The notes beneath the pieces are model-generated. The model saw only the letters and a program-made list of their open reading frames with translations, ran no database searches and was not told the DNA's origin. Positions 1 to 44,283 of a stretch of 64,000 bases of DNA are shown here, piece after piece. Made by a program: the position numbers and the translations under genes. Location: assembly GCA_030340625.1 (NCBI GenBank), contig JAOPHQ010002320.1, positions 37,501 to 101,500 of the forward strand. Reading direction: 5' to 3'. Position 1 is the first letter of the stretch. Every line of letters begins with the position of its first letter. This DNA comes from Merluccius polli (Eukaryota; Chordata; Actinopteri; Gadiformes; Merlucciidae).

Positions 1-931
1 CCTTGTTTCTTGGGGGGGGGGGGGGGGTGTGAGAGCGACGGCGTGATAACGGTAGGCCTACGCCCACGCGGCGAGCGTTTCAGTAGGAAGATATTCAGAC
101 ACCAGCACCGCCACGCGATTGGGGCTACTTTCGGTTTTCGCTTTCTTTGTTTTGCTGAACCGCATGGACTCATTTCCATCACGCAGATACACACACATTG
201 ACTCTGTTGTCGACTGTCGATTCCAGCGTTTGAGATAAACCGTTGAGAGTTGTATTTATTTAACTTCCTTGGTGTTGTTTTTTTTCTAAACTTTTTTTAG
301 TGTTTGTTTTCCCAGCGTGGTTTTATCTTCGAAGCTCATTTGAAATGAGTGATGAGACCGACGAGTGTAATTCGAATTCAATTCAGCCCTCGACGCATGT
401 GAGGGTTTTGTGTTTGTCCCGTTAACACCAACGCCGGCCTCTTTGTGAGCCGCTGCCAACGCTACGGCGGTAAATTATGGGATGGAATGGAAAGCCCTTC
501 TCGATGGCCTCACGCCAAGTGAGCGAGTGCCCACCTTGACTCCACAAGGTTTCACCTTGTAGAGTCATGATATGACTGTTTAATGGGGATGACTGTTTAA
601 TGGTTTACAGTTTAGTTATTTTATGTCATTGTTGTGTCATTTACCTTTTTATCCAGCGTGACTTGCAGTGAATTGAGACGACATGTCGTTAATGTGCAGG
701 TAGTGGGTCAGGGCGTCTGGCTCAAGGATGCATACAGGTCACCATACAGGTAGACTGTGGACACCCGGTACTTTCTTAACTGGAAGTTCTGCTACCCAGT
801 TGTTTTTGTACTGCACTACGCAGGACAAAAACAACTGGGGCTTTTTTTCCTCTGGATAATCACATTTTAGGTGTTAAATCACACAGCATGTGTTTCGTTC
901 GGTGGATTGGTACGAAGTGAACCTATCTGTG

Positions 932-965
<34 letters not shown>

Positions 966-3069
966 TTGATAGCTGGTTTTTAAGCGGCCTCACATGGCCC
1001 GAGTCGGTCTGATTAGACCGGGTGAGGCTGCACACCTGTGGTGCGTGGAATTAATCAGCTGAAAATCAGCTATCACCGCACGCTCCAGGGAGAGCGCTGA
1101 CATGTCGGCATTTAACACCTGCTCCGGCGGTAACATCTGGCCGACGAGACCCTGCCACGTCACACCGTCCAGTGTGCACACATCGTCACAGCGTAGTCAC
1201 TCATCATCATCACCGAATTATGAGTTTCTCTCCCCGAGTTCAGTATAGGACTTCAACCCAATCCTTAGGCTAGATTACCCCATAACTTATTTAGTGAGCG
1301 CAATTATATACTTGTTAAAACAGATCACAGACGGAATGTGAAAAGGAGGCATGTGAATCACTATTGAACTATTTAGTCATTTTGTCCGAGGCGACTCACA
1401 GTGAGGGTTTGTGGTTTTAGGTAGAGGTTAGGTTGGGCGTTTTTGCGCTCCGCATTAGAGAGGAAAGTCTCCGGTTAGCTTCCATTGATCAGGCACAAAA
1501 TAAAAACAGAGATATGAGCGGGACGATTCCCATCTCAAGATAAACGCGTACCGTCGTCTTCTTCTTCTACGTCTTCTTCTCTGGCCATTAGTGCCTGCGA
1601 TCTAATTACTCCTTGATCCACCTCATTACCTCTGACTGATAGCTGGTGTTCATCAGTTTAGCTCTGCCTCCTCATCTCCTCTCCCATTTCCAACTGTCCG
1701 GCCCGCTTGTCTCCACGCTGAAATTAGAACCAGAGAAGGGTATAATGAAGACGCTTCTCCTTCAAAAAAAAAAGCAGCTTTTTTCAACCCATGTCAAGTT
1801 AGCACTTGACTTGACATTCGGCGCTACCGGTACACACGCCAAATTAAGTGTTCCTCAGTGTCAGTCTTTTCTCACACTTGTGTGTGCGTGTGCGTCCTAC
1901 AATGTAATAGGCTTCGAATGGCCGAAACACCGGGAACAAGCGCTATGTATTTTCTTTATAGATTCGAGGCAGTCACTTGGGTGGTATCTCTGTGAATTTG
2001 CCCTCCAACCCTTCTCTTCTCTCCACCCTTATCATCCAGAATCAATTTGCACAGTGTCAACCTGTCCTTGGTTTGTGCCTTCGGGGACGTCGTCCCCGGA
2101 GGGACAAACCATGGATTGGCCTGCCCCGGACCGAAGCCACCGCTCAAACCCGTACTGTGTGTGATTATATTTGTCCTTTTTAAAACATATTTACCTGGGC
2201 TTTCGGGCCTTCATGGACAGCGCAGACAGGTTGAAAGAGAGGGGGAAATTACATGCAAGCATAGGACCGGATAAGCTGGAATTGAACCTACAAGGCATTT
2301 TTACCTGTGTGGTTAGTGCAGGAGTGGTTTGAGCTGCCCTGTATTTGTCCGTTAAAAGGACTCTTGTTAAGGTGGTAGTGGATCCCACCATGCTAACAGC
2401 TGTAATACAGAGAGGCTCCATAATAGTTAGTTAGTTTAGGTCAAGGACTTGACCTTTTCCCGTTTCCTCTTTCTGTTCAAAAGGCAAACATCTGCTACTG
2501 TCATGGCTCATACACCCTTCCTATATTTGTTGTTGATATATAGTTTATATTTAAATCACATCTGCCGCTTCTCAAAATATGTCCTTCTTGAAATATGTCC
2601 CATTTGATCGGTCAGTCGGCCTTCCTCGACGAGCACTTCTCCTCCGCGGCCTCGACCCGTTTGCAACTAAATATCCTTTATGACTCTATTTCCGTCAGAA
2701 GTGTGTCGGCGGAGACAGATGGCTTGCCACCCGTCTCTTTCTGGCTGTCGCTCATCTGTTTTTGGTCCAGTTATTCATTAAGTGGACAAGACGATGTACT
2801 CGTCGGTACAGCGCCTTGAGCAGAATGGCACCGTGAACCAAATGGTGCGAATGACACACACACACATACAGTTGTCAGAAATGGTACTTACACGTTATTT
2901 ACTCTCTGTTTTGAATTATTTCTGTCTAGATTTGGTCTGCGCCACAATCTTTAATGTCTACAGTAAACGCTAGCAATAATCGGCTGTAGATCTTTTCACT
3001 GAGAGGGAATGCTTCCAGAGTTGTTTCTAACATACCTCCCAAACTACTGCAGTGGTTGTTTTACTTGTG

Positions 3070-3575
3070 GGTGACCAGATGTCCCCATTTTCCAGGGACA
3101 GCCCCCCTTTCTGGTGGCCGTCCCCGGCTGGAGCCGTCCCCGAAAATGTCCCGGTTTTAAAAAAAGTAGGATTCTTAAAATATATTAAAAACAATGTTAA
3201 ATGGCAAAGGTTTTAGCTTGCTCATGAATATTAATTGTGAGACAGTTGGTTGTTAGTCTCGTGTCTATCTGATAGGCTGCGGCCTGGCTACATGGGGGTC
3301 TATCTGTCGACTAATACAATACAGAACGACTCCCTATTCGAGTAGCCTGCTTGTTTTTGGCTGGTTAACCAAAGCTTAAAACACATCATAGTAAACCACT
3401 GGGCATGTACTGCCCAATATTTTACTACAGTACTACATTTACCATGATAAGAATAGGCAAAACATAAATATGTCCCTTTTTTTCATTTCAGAAATAATAA
3501 CATCAGATATTTTGTTGATATATGGACCATCAAAATACGAATGTTCCCGTTTTTCATTTCAGAAATCTGGTCACC
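3070..3575. mobile_element. TIR element with GGTGACCAGAT ends
   Basis: A perfect 11-bp inverted repeat GGTGACCAGAT bounds about 506 bp. The interior has no ORF; it holds repeated TTTTTCATTTCAGAAAT at its right side. Target-site duplication not resolved. Confidence 0.55.
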
Positions 3576-4002
3576 TTAGTTTTACTGTAATGTCTCATAG
3601 GACAGCCTGGCTGTAGTCTATGGACACAAAATATATATTTTATAAACCAAGAGAACAGGTCGTTACAATGTTGGAACGTTGTCCATACAAGATATGATAA
3701 TGTGACAGATTGATAATTAGCATGCCGTGAATGCAGCAGGAATTGGCAGCCGACGCCAAAGAGTCCATCTTGGACGGCTTGGAAAAGAGTTCCAGCTATT
3801 GTCGCAACTGTTTGCCATCTGTCAGCGTCGTTGCCTGTGCCAGTGATCGATGCTTTGAATTAAACATACAATATACTATAGCTCTTTGCCATGAAGGGAG
3901 GATATTTCAAGAGTCTTCATAACAAACTTTATTTATGAGTAGAAACATTTGCAGGAAATGTCGCGTCCCATAGATGCCTTGGGAAAAGAGAAGACAAGTT
4001 TA

Positions 4003-4047
<45 letters not shown>

Positions 4048-5160
4048 CCCCTCCCTCCATCTCCCTTTCCCCTCCCTTTACCCTGCCCAGAGATTTCCGG
4101 GTGCAGTCTAAAGTAGTTTTTTTTTAAGGCCAGGGGTGGTAGGAGACCCTCAAGGGAGTATAGGGAGAGACAGCACTGAAACCTAAGCCCTTTTGTGTAA
4201 GAATAATGCATGAAGCTAGTGACTTGTGTCTACAGAAACAGTGAGAATTAAGGCAACTGCCCCATGCAACAATAGCTCATGCTATAGGTATACGACCTAA
4301 TGCATTTTGGGCTGAAGGCTTCATTCATTGGAGAGAGACGGACCAAAAAGAGAACTACCTATGATCTTAAACTGCAGGACGCTGCACGACGCACAGTCCC
4401 ATATTGTGTGTGTGTGTGTGTGTGTGTGTGACGCTGCCATATGCCATGCTTACCTGTGTGTAGGCATTGACAGGCTCCCACCCCCACACTCTTCAACTGG
4501 AAGAAATGGCTGGCGGATGGATGGATGTGTAGCTATGTATGTGTGTGTGTGGGGGATGCGGTCAGCGGGTGGTACAGGCGAGGCGTGTCACATGACTTCT
4601 CTACTCTCCTTCGCTGCACTGTCGGCGACCGAAGGCTGGAGTCCCCTGAGACCGCGCAGCTGACCGGGCATCTGAGTCGTGAGGCGGGACGGGAAGACGT
4701 GAGGGCGTTTCTCTGTGCATTGTTTTATATACGAACGTCAGTTTTTTGACTCGTGGATGTGGCGTTTCTGTTTGCCCTTTGTCACATCTCCGTGACTGCG
4801 ACAAAGGTCAAGCGAGCGCGATCGTTCTTGCAGTGTGAGTGTGTGTCTGTCAGGAAACGCAGACAATTCTCAGAAATGTATTTTTTTCAGATCAGTGTCA
4901 TGATAGTGCTGTGGTTTAAAAGGGTAGGTGTGTGTGTGTGTGTATGTGTGTGTGTGTGTGTGTGTGTGTACGCTGCGCATGCGTGCGTGTAGGTTTGTAC
5001 ATGTGTGTGTGCATGCAATGGCTGCAATCAGACACAGAGTTCCTGCTCTACTACTAGACTACTGCTCTCAGTGCTAATGTGAGTGAGAAAGGTTATGGGT
5101 ACGTGAGTGGATGTGACTGCAGCAGTACAACATGAGAGTATCGTGAAGAAGAGGAAGAGG

Positions 5161-5191
<31 letters not shown>

Positions 5192-5313
5192 AGGCAAAGA
5201 AAGAAATATGGAAAGAATTAACACATCACAGCCCTTCGTCACCATGGCAACTAGAGGCAGCCAGAGACTCCAGTGAAGTGCTGGAGTAATTAAGAATTGA
5301 AAGAGAGTCCCTC

Positions 5314-5354
<41 letters not shown>

Positions 5355-5392
5355 GGGTGGTGTTTGTATGTTTTTGTATATTTGTTAATGTG

Positions 5393-5394
<2 letters not shown>

Positions 5395-5466
<72 letters not shown>
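5395..5466. repeat. (TA)n microsatellite, about 36 units
   Basis: Pure TA run following a TG array (5318-5351). Confidence 0.95.
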
Positions 5467-5469
<3 letters not shown>

Positions 5470-6583
5470 TGTCTATCATGACTTCGCTCTCTCTTGTGTT
5501 AGATGACCAGCCGTAACACACTCTCACACCACATGTGTAACTTGTGTGTGTGTGTTGTGTGTGTGTTGAGTTTTTGTGTGTGTGTTGAGGTTGTAAGGCC
5601 AGTGTGTCTAGTGTCCAACACCAGAAGCTCTTTGTTTTTTCATGGATGATTGAAACGCAGCAAGTCTATTAAACCCAGTGACAGCGTTATGCAAATGTGA
5701 TTGATTACTCATTAGAATCAAGATCCGATCAAAACATGCAAAAAGGAAATTGAAAGTGGCACAACCCCCCCCCCCCCCCCCCCCCCCGTAGTTGTTTTCA
5801 CAAAGTTTCTGAAGGAGGCCAGAAACACATAACAGTGTATACTTGTACTCATACAGCGTGTACTCAATGGAAAAATATACAAATGAAATATTGTTTATTA
5901 TGGAGGCAGGATAGTGTAGATTTTGGGTTTGATCCCCCATATCCACAGCCCACCTTGAGCAAAATGCCCAAACCCCTACCTCCTTAAAGTCCCTTAAATA
6001 ATAGTACATTGTACCATCTGGCTAACTGATGTAAAATAGCCTACCTTAATAAGTTCATACATTATCAATGAATCACAAATTAATTAACATGAGTGGGTTA
6101 TTCAATGGCACATAATAATAGTGTAGTAAGGACTGCCATTTCCCACCTCGTCGTCGCTTTGTTTTCGGTGCCAGGGAGACTTTCAGTCCTCTATTTAGAT
6201 GTCAAACTTGTCTGGTTCTAAACCGGACCCGGCCTAAGCCTGCCGTTCACATGGCAACGCGAGCTGTGACTCGGAAAATATGCTCTCTTATATCAGATCG
6301 TACAAAAATAAACTGGAAATGAATGTAATTTTCGTCTCTATTTGTGCCAATAAACGTCCATAATACTCGGGGATTAGCGAGTCCAACTACTTTTTCTGAC
6401 GTGTATGCCAGAGTCTTTTTTGTCAGACGGATGGAAATCATGAAATAAAATACAGTGACTTGTAGAAGCGGACTTATCTGGACCCAATATCTGCTCACTC
6501 AAAGCAGATGTATAGAATATATATAGTGTTTATTCGCACACTGCACGTCACTCAAACTCTCGTTTTTTCTTTCTCTCTTCCAG

Positions 6584-27269
<20,686 letters not shown>

Positions 27270-27685
27270 CCCCCCCCCCCCCCATCCCCACCCCCAACCC
27301 CCCCACCTTACCGCACAGACACGCAGTACTGCACACAAAACAGTCCACCGCCGATGGCGGTTAACGGATACGCAGTGAACACCGTCCGATGCCCAAGGTT
27401 GTTAGTTGCAGGTACCTTCCTAAGACCACCCCCCCCCCCCCCCCCCCTCCCCCCTTCCTCCATCAGCCATGTGACAGAGAGGGGAGTCTGACAGTATGGG
27501 AGCAGCACCAGCCCCTTACTCATTTTAAAACCCGTTTCCTGCTTTCGGACCCCCCCCCCCCCCGCCCCCCCCCCCCCTCTTTCAGGTCTGCTTCTGGACG
27601 CCGACTCAGCGTTTCCCAGGAGGAAGGGTAATGGGAAATGTCTCTACTGACAATCTAAAGAGGCTTGGATTATACCGCACATACA

Positions 27686-27730
<45 letters not shown>

Positions 27731-28190
27731 ACATGAATAAACCGCTAGGAGAGCAGGACTGAGAAATACGGACTCTCGATTATCTCTCTTAAATGTTTCC
27801 GTTGTGTGGTTTCCGTTTTTTGCCGCGCGACGCGTTTGGATATTTTTTTATCGTTTTACCTGTGGGCGAGTGTCGGGGCACGACAACCACGGAGCCCCGC
27901 CCCCCCCCCCCGAGTGTCACATGACCGGATATCATGTCCGATGTCCGTTAACCGAAGAGCACGCCGAAGTTTTCCCGAACCTAAAGTCGGTGGTTCGGTT
28001 CGGTTCTCCTTCTCACCTCCTTGGAACCGAATCCCCCCCCCCATGCATCAAAGCACTTTTTTTTTTTTGGTCGTCGTGGTCGTCGTCGTTGTTGTTGTAG
28101 TTGTTGTTTCGACAGACTCCAGAAACTCTTGGATCTATATCCCCGTTGTCCTCTGATATGATTAAAGTCTTACACCCTGTGTGTGGGGTG

Positions 28191-28270
<80 letters not shown>

Positions 28271-31200
28271 GAGAGAGGATTTGTCTGTTCCCAATTTATA
28301 TTTCATCATGTCGGTGCCCTTGTTTGCGCACACACACACACACACACACACACACTATACATACTCCCGAGGATGACAAAAAAAGGAATATAAGGAATTA
28401 TAATGGAATCCTGTTGAATCAATCATTTCCAGCATTTCGGTCAAAACCCACAACCTGTCAAAGTCGCCCGCCTGTCCTGTTTACGCCATCTTTGTTTCCA
28501 GAGGAGGAGGGGCGTATTGAAGTTCAGCTGAAACACTCATGATGATGATGATGATGGGAGATTCATCCACCTGCCGCCTCATCCCCCAGACTACTTCTTT
28601 CTTTCTTGTAACGAAGGCTTCGAGAATGTAAACTTTGGAGAAAAAGCGGAGGAGAAAAAAAAAAAACCGAAACCAACGAAACTTTCTTTTTTTTCCCCCA
28701 TTTTTTTTTACCGGGCCGCAGGAAATTGCGAGATAATCTCCACGTCGTGAGATCATGTTGAGACCCTCGGACACGGGGGGGGGGGGGGGGGGGGGGGGGG
28801 GATACAAAAAAAAAAAAAAACGACTGAAAAACAAACACACATCGGCAGCGTATTTTCTATCTTGTGAATGACACCGTCGTCGTTGACGTCATGGTTATGA
28901 TACCCATGTGGCAGTTTTTAAAACTATCCGTTCATTTGTTGTGCTTAATCATATGGGATATGCCTTGAGAAATCCTCCGCTCTCCTATTTCCTATGCTGT
29001 GCTCTTCTCGATCATGCGCCCTCCCCCCCCCCTCCCCTCCCCTCCCATCCCATCCCATCCCAACCAGGCAGGGCAGTCACCGGCCCCTGTTGTCGTGGAA
29101 ACGTGGGGGACCCTGCAAGACACGTGTGTGTCGCCCGCCTGGTCCCCACGTTGCCCCCCCCCCCCTCCGCCCGCTTAGTTTTGTTTGACACAAAAGGGTC
29201 ATGACATCACATGCGTGAGGCAAGACAAGCCAATATGTGCGCGCGCCCACGCACACACACGCGCGCCGCCGCCACCGCATGCCGGCATGTATTTTTTAAG
29301 ATGAGTTTGAGGTATCCGTTGCACCCCGAAGCGGGGGATCGCGTTGCACCGCGGGGGGTCCTGTGACAACGCTGGAGAAAGTGCACATTGTGTTGTCTCT
29401 TGACGCGAGGGATCACAAGGTCACGCGGTGCACGTGTGCAACTGTCTCTCTCTCTCTCTCCCTCTCTCCCTCCTGGGTGATGGTGTATTTTAACCCTACA
29501 TCAGGTCTTGCAGAGAGCATTCATGGGGAAGCAGGCGCTCCATAAATGTTACAGACGACGGTGTGTATGTTGTCAAAATCCTCAGCACTTTTTTTTTTTT
29601 TTTTTTTTACCATTTTTATACAATTTTAACAGAGTTGGATATCAACGGAGGGTTGCTTTTTACCAATCGGTGAATCATTTTCACATCCAAATCTATTTTT
29701 TCCTCTATCAACGCACGTGTGCAACAAACGTGTTGGCGGTCGGTGGCCTACTTGACGTGACCCCCCCCCCCAGGTGTGCAGCAGGTGCGGTCGGAGAAAA
29801 GCTGTCTGTGTCGCCGCCTGCTGGTCCGGTTGAGTTACAGTCACAGCAGAAGGTGAGCGGGGGATTTCTCCAGATGCTGTGTTTTGGGCTTACAGTCTGT
29901 CGCAAAAGTGCTTGTGTGTATGTGGGAGCACAGCAATTTCCAGGCTCATGTTGAGCCTAACAAACCATTCCAGTTAAAACACACATTTTTACAAACATCT
30001 TTGATACCAGGACACTGTTCACAGAACTAACAACGGCCCGAGCTAACGAGTAGTCGCGGTAGTACTGCTAAAGGAATTACAACCGGCTCTTTGTTTCTCA
30101 GTACTGCATACTGTATTTATGTACATGCCCCCCCCACCCCCCTTAATGACTTGGGAATCCCGAGTCTTTCCTCGTTGAAGTCGCGATGAGCCCAGAGAGA
30201 TGAGAGATGCGTGTTGAGACTCAAGTTGGATCAAGATCCGAGTAACGGGGACGTTTCTCCCCGACGTGGACCGACTCCCGTGAGGCTCTGTGCAATGAGA
30301 CAGACAAAAAAAAAGTGCAATTACTCTTTTGTTGTGGTTCTATTCTATAGTCATTTACTGGTGTTTTCGAGCTCAGAGACTTTGGGTATATAATTATTGC
30401 TTAACTTTGTGTAGTATTTATTTTACAAAATAAAAACATCCTGTAAAATCGTAATTTTATGCAATTTTCACACGTCCTCCCAGGCATTAGTCATGTTCAA
30501 TATTTGCACTTTCCTTTTCTCTTTCGTTTTTTTGTCATGAAGGTGTTGGCTTCTCCTGGTAATTGTGATTATGTCACCTTTTTGGGTTAATAGCCCTTGA
30601 AGCAGATTAAGTTTGTGTGCATCATGTTTAATTATGTCATACTTAAATACATGTGTGATTTTCTTGACTTTAACTTTTTTTTTTTAAAACTGTAGATTTA
30701 GTTTTGGTTTTAGGTATGTTTTTTGTAATCATAGGAGCTGGCTCCTTTAAAGGTTTATGTGTTTTTTTGTAATGACGCAGATAGCCTGAAATATTTATAA
30801 CATTAAGACACTCATGAAGCCAACAACCACAAATATTACCCTGCTAGGCAACAGCTCTGACCTTCTATTTCTTTTTGTTCTTGTTTTATCAAACCTTGAT
30901 TCATTTGTTTTTCTTCTAAAGGACAGAGAGCCAGGGCCTCAATTCACCAAGATAGTACTTCAGAGGTCTAAAAAGAAATATTTGATTCGCCTACAACGTA
31001 TAACTTCATTTAGGTTTTTTTTTTGTGTCTGGGAGAGTGTGACTTGCATAAAACTACTATTTCTTTTTACTACTGACCGAACTGGCGCATACACGACTGT
31101 TCCCCTGTCTTATATCATTCCACACGTTTGTCTGTGAATTTTACTTTGGCATAGTAACTGTAAAAAAAAAAAAAAAAAAAAAGGATTTGGTAAAAGTACT

Positions 31201-31310
31201 TTTACGTTTTTAAATGAAATATTGATGTGTTTCAATATAATTTCCCATGTTTGAACAGAAGTATGTAGAATTAAAAAACAATCTAATAAAAATGCAGAAA
31301 CTCTTAAAGT
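27270..31310 (+). other. marchf8: Probable marchf8 3' UTR
   Basis: No coding exon is seen between the marchf8 stop and the alox5 3' end. AATAAA hexamers lie at about 27735, about 30430 and at 31285-31290. The last would make a UTR of about 4 kb; the human gene also has a long 3' UTR. It carries C runs (27270, 27428, 27550), CA at 27685-27727, GA at 28193-28278, CA at 28328-28353, a G run at 28778-28801, T runs and an A run at 31161-31182. The transcript end is inferred. Confidence 0.45.
28193..28278. repeat. (GA)n microsatellite in the probable marchf8 3' UTR
   Basis: About 40 GA units with one GTGA interruption. Confidence 0.95.
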
Positions 31311-31817
31311 GTTGTTGTAACTGCCGAATATTTTTCAGGGTTTGAAAAGTGCAAAGTTAGTGTGTTTAGTGACTGTATGGGCTGTCCAGATAGCAGTGTG
31401 ATAAAAACATATGTTTAATTGGGGCAGGAGGACAGCTGTTCTATTGTTGTTTGTTCCTGAAGATGCAAATAGATGTAAAATTAGAACGGCTGGGGAGCTG
31501 GAGAGACTTTGAATGTTTTCCTATACTGTAGGTGCCTCTAGATGACGTCGACATGCAAATACAGTACATTTATAGCCTTATTTATAGCCTTATTAAAGGA
31601 CTTGTAAGTGTAAGGTTCAAAAGAATTTTCAAACCTTATATTTATATTACATTTTTTTAGGTGTATACTTTTTACTCCAATATCTTTACTTGAATTTTTT
31701 TTGGACGGTGACTGGATGAATGTTTGGACATTCATGACATTAATAACTTTCATAATAACTCCCGACAGAACCCATAACTGACGCATTGAAATCAGAGGCA
31801 TTTTAGCAGTACAATTG

Positions 31818-31823
31818 TTTATT
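31818..31823 (-). terminator. alox5: Candidate alox5 polyadenylation signal
   Basis: TTTATT on the plus strand, AATAAA on the minus strand, about 157 nt past the alox5 stop codon. It would give a short 3' UTR, ending about 500 nt from the last marchf8 AATAAA on the opposite strand. Another hexamer lies lower at about 31570. Confidence 0.45.
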
Positions 31824-31979
31824 AAGAAAGATTCAATATTACAGACAAAAAGTACTGCAATAGCACATTTGGCAACAAAAAGTTCTCGAATACGAACAAA
31901 CGAAGGGCCCTCAATATTCATAAAATGAAAAGTAAACACGGTCTTCAATCCTTAGAAGACCATTCTGGCACCCGGTCCC

Positions 31980-41592
<9,613 letters not shown>

Positions 41593-41790
41593 CCCTGCAG
41601 GCCTGGGGAGGGAGGGGATGGGTGGGTGGGTGGGGGGGGCAGCGGTGGGTCAACCGTACGGTCAAGGTCAACCGCTCACCAAGTGGTCCCGGGGACAGCG
41701 CAGGAAAATGTGCACTTCTGTACTTCTATGCCACTTCTGCTCCTCGAATGTACTTTCTCAGTCTCCTCCCTCCCCCTTTTTTCATCATGT
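41593..41790 (-). promoter_or_regulatory. alox5: C-rich alox5 upstream region
   Basis: On the minus strand the sequence just before the ATG is C-rich, with repeated CCCACC/CCTCCC boxes (plus strand 41605-41640 is GGGAGGG and GGGTGGGTGGG). These are potential Sp1/KLF-type sites. The human ALOX5 promoter is known for tandem Sp1/Egr-1 GC boxes, but the sequences differ and the TSS is not visible. A TG then a (GA)n array follow at 41788-41900. Confidence 0.3.
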
Positions 41791-41819
41791 GTGTGTCTGT
41801 GTGTGTGTGTGTGTGTTTG

Positions 41820-41823
<4 letters not shown>

Positions 41824-41902
<79 letters not shown>
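41824..41902. repeat. (GA)n microsatellite upstream of alox5
   Basis: About 39 GA units followed by GGGA units, 230 bp from the alox5 ATG; preceded by a TG array at 41788-41816. Confidence 0.95.
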
Positions 41903-41906
<4 letters not shown>

Positions 41907-44283
41907 AGGGAGGGAGATAGTGGAATCTGAGACTGATGCCCTGCATCGCCAGTAGTAAAAAGCTCTGTCTCTGTGGATTTGAACTAGGGCGGTGTGCCAC
42001 ACATTCAAATAGAATAGCATAGAATAGAGGAATAAAAGTCCCGCATCCAGATACACTGGATAATGGTGGGAAGAAAAAAACATCAATAGGTTCCTTTGTG
42101 TCCAAGGTGAAACGAATATCACTGTGTGATAATGAGGTCTGGAAGTTACATCTGCGAAACATTTCGCACATCATATTTACTAGTCAAATCGGGAGGTAAC
42201 CCGAGATGCAAACACGACAGTGACACCAGATAATTCTGCTTTGATATTGAGGAACTACCAAACATTGTGTGTGCTGTTAGTCGCAAGGCTTAGTTGACAC
42301 AATGCTACATTTTTTTATGTCAATGATTGACAAATGCATCTTGTCGTGGCTCGGGATGTCGCTATAGCATGAACACAGGCTTTGTCTTTGGCCCTCCCTA
42401 CACAAACACTAGCCAGCGCCTTGAGCGGCGGATTTTTAACACAAGTTTGCGTGGGAGTTATGAATCTTAGTGTTAATGAAGGTTATTCATTAATATCATC
42501 TATTGGCTGCGTTGAGTAGAATAAATCTGAATGCAATCCAATCACCAGTGGTTAAATTGGACCGGGGCTAGCCGGGGCTCAGCCCCCCCGCTCAATCGCG
42601 CAATAGAAATCCTCCCATTTTTGATTTTGAGCCCCTGCCCATCAAAGGGTCTCTGCACGGCCCTGCCCCGGACCCCCTTAGGTAGAGCCCCCCCACATAA
42701 CAAATCCCAATTGAACCCCTGCCAATCACCATTACAATATTAGGACCATAGGCGTAGATTACGGGGGGGACGGGGGGGACATGTCCCCACCACTATTTAT
42801 AATTTGAATTTTGTCCCCACCACTTTTAAAAATGTGCAAACCAATTGCGACCGAAAAAATCCCCGCATACTCAAACCGAAACCATCAAGTCTACAAATCA
42901 TGCGATAGCCCCCCCCCCCGTTGACAATCGATATAAACTTTGATAAAAAGGTTTGCAAAATGTCTCAGAATCCAACGGATCCCTTCTAACAGAATTATCC
43001 TTCATTGATCAACACATTGGTCATAAACTGTATTATATATGCCAGTTATTTCTTTGGTTTGCCGTCTCTCTGTATGGCCCCTTTTTCACCTCTCTTCAAT
43101 AGCAGGGTAGAGTAACTTCCTTTTCCTCCTAATTTCAACATTGGGTCAGTTTTTATTTTTTTTGTCAAAGCACCAGCATGGTCAGTGTATATTTACTGGA
43201 CTAGGTGTGACTACACTGGTGCACTGCCATAAAATAAATCAAAAGGACCCATAGTTCATTTTATGAGCTACACCTTTGTTTGAACTGCTGTGAAGAGGGC
43301 CTATTTCTAAGTGGACTCATTAGCTGAATATGAATCACCTGCATCTGGCCATGAGTTATTTAAGAGCTGTCCGACTGTCCAACTCCCTCTCTGGCTGTTT
43401 ACCGACCAGAGGGCCCTCGTTTATCAAAGCGGTGTACGAAGAAATCTGTGCGTAAAACCACGCGTACGCAGTTGTGCGCCAAAACGTGCGATTTATCCAT
43501 TTGTTCTTGGCTTGAAAATGCACACACACAGGGTCTGACCATGCGGACGCACAGCAAGCGGTAGAGTGAGTCGGAAAATCACCAGAAAGAAATTGCAAAC
43601 ATAATAAGTTAATGCTTTTAACCAACTTAAACAAATCCAATTACCCCCCCTGGAAAGTAACGTGATTTTTAATGATAGTCGACGGAGTCCTCTGCCTAAA
43701 GTAAGCCTATACAATAATTGTATCAAGATTCAAGGTAAGATAATTCAACTATGCTGCATATTACTAACTGAAGTCATGCAACGAAATGCTATAAAATTAG
43801 GGAAGCTGTAGGAGGTGCGTGCTTCAAATGGATGACCTGCCGTTGTCAGAGGAAGTGCTGGGGTCTGGTCTAGTGTTGTCAGAGGATGTGGTGAGGCCTG
43901 GTCTAGTGTTTATAGGGGTGTATTTTTGGTTTTTGGTTTTTGCTACTGGCGTGTCTCAGGGAGAGTTAGGAGATGTAGCAGGAGGTTTCCCAGCCCTCGC
44001 TATAAGCTGTTTAATGCCTGGCTGCAGTCCTTGCCGGTGTCATCACTTTACGCACACAGTACATTCAATTTGTTTCCATACACCAACATTTCCAAACATC
44101 ATAAGAGTGAGTGATAGACTGACAAAACCATCCAACAATGAATTCAATTGTGTAAACACAAATGCGCTCGCCAATGACGCTGGCGATGCGCATCTCTAGA
44201 GGACTCGGTCAGCCTCAGCAACACCAGGTCGGCATTCACACTCTTTTATAGCGCTTGGTTTTATATCAAAATACTTCTAACTT

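Larger units (their letters stand above)
1..6583. other. Intron or upstream region of marchf8, no coding exon recognised
   Basis: I see no exon encoding the conserved MARCHF8 N-terminus. Contents: a G run (12-27), moderately CpG-rich DNA at 1-500, hairpins at 795-839 and 2067-2114, a TIR element at 3070-3575, CT at 4006-4044, TG at 934-964, 4405-4430, 4929-4969 and 5318-5351, TA at 5395-5466, a C run at 5765-5787, and a SINE-like segment near 5895-6010. A non-coding first exon cannot be excluded. Confidence 0.5.

Noticed and set aside
10..201. Possible first coding exon of marchf8
   Set aside because: The peptide does not resemble the conserved MARCHF8 N-terminus, and no matching donor in the right phase was found.
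43819..44199. 126-codon ORF between alox5 and slc25a16
   Set aside because: No family match that I recognise; its setting looks transposon-derived. It could be a fragment of a DNA-transposon protein, but I cannot support a call.
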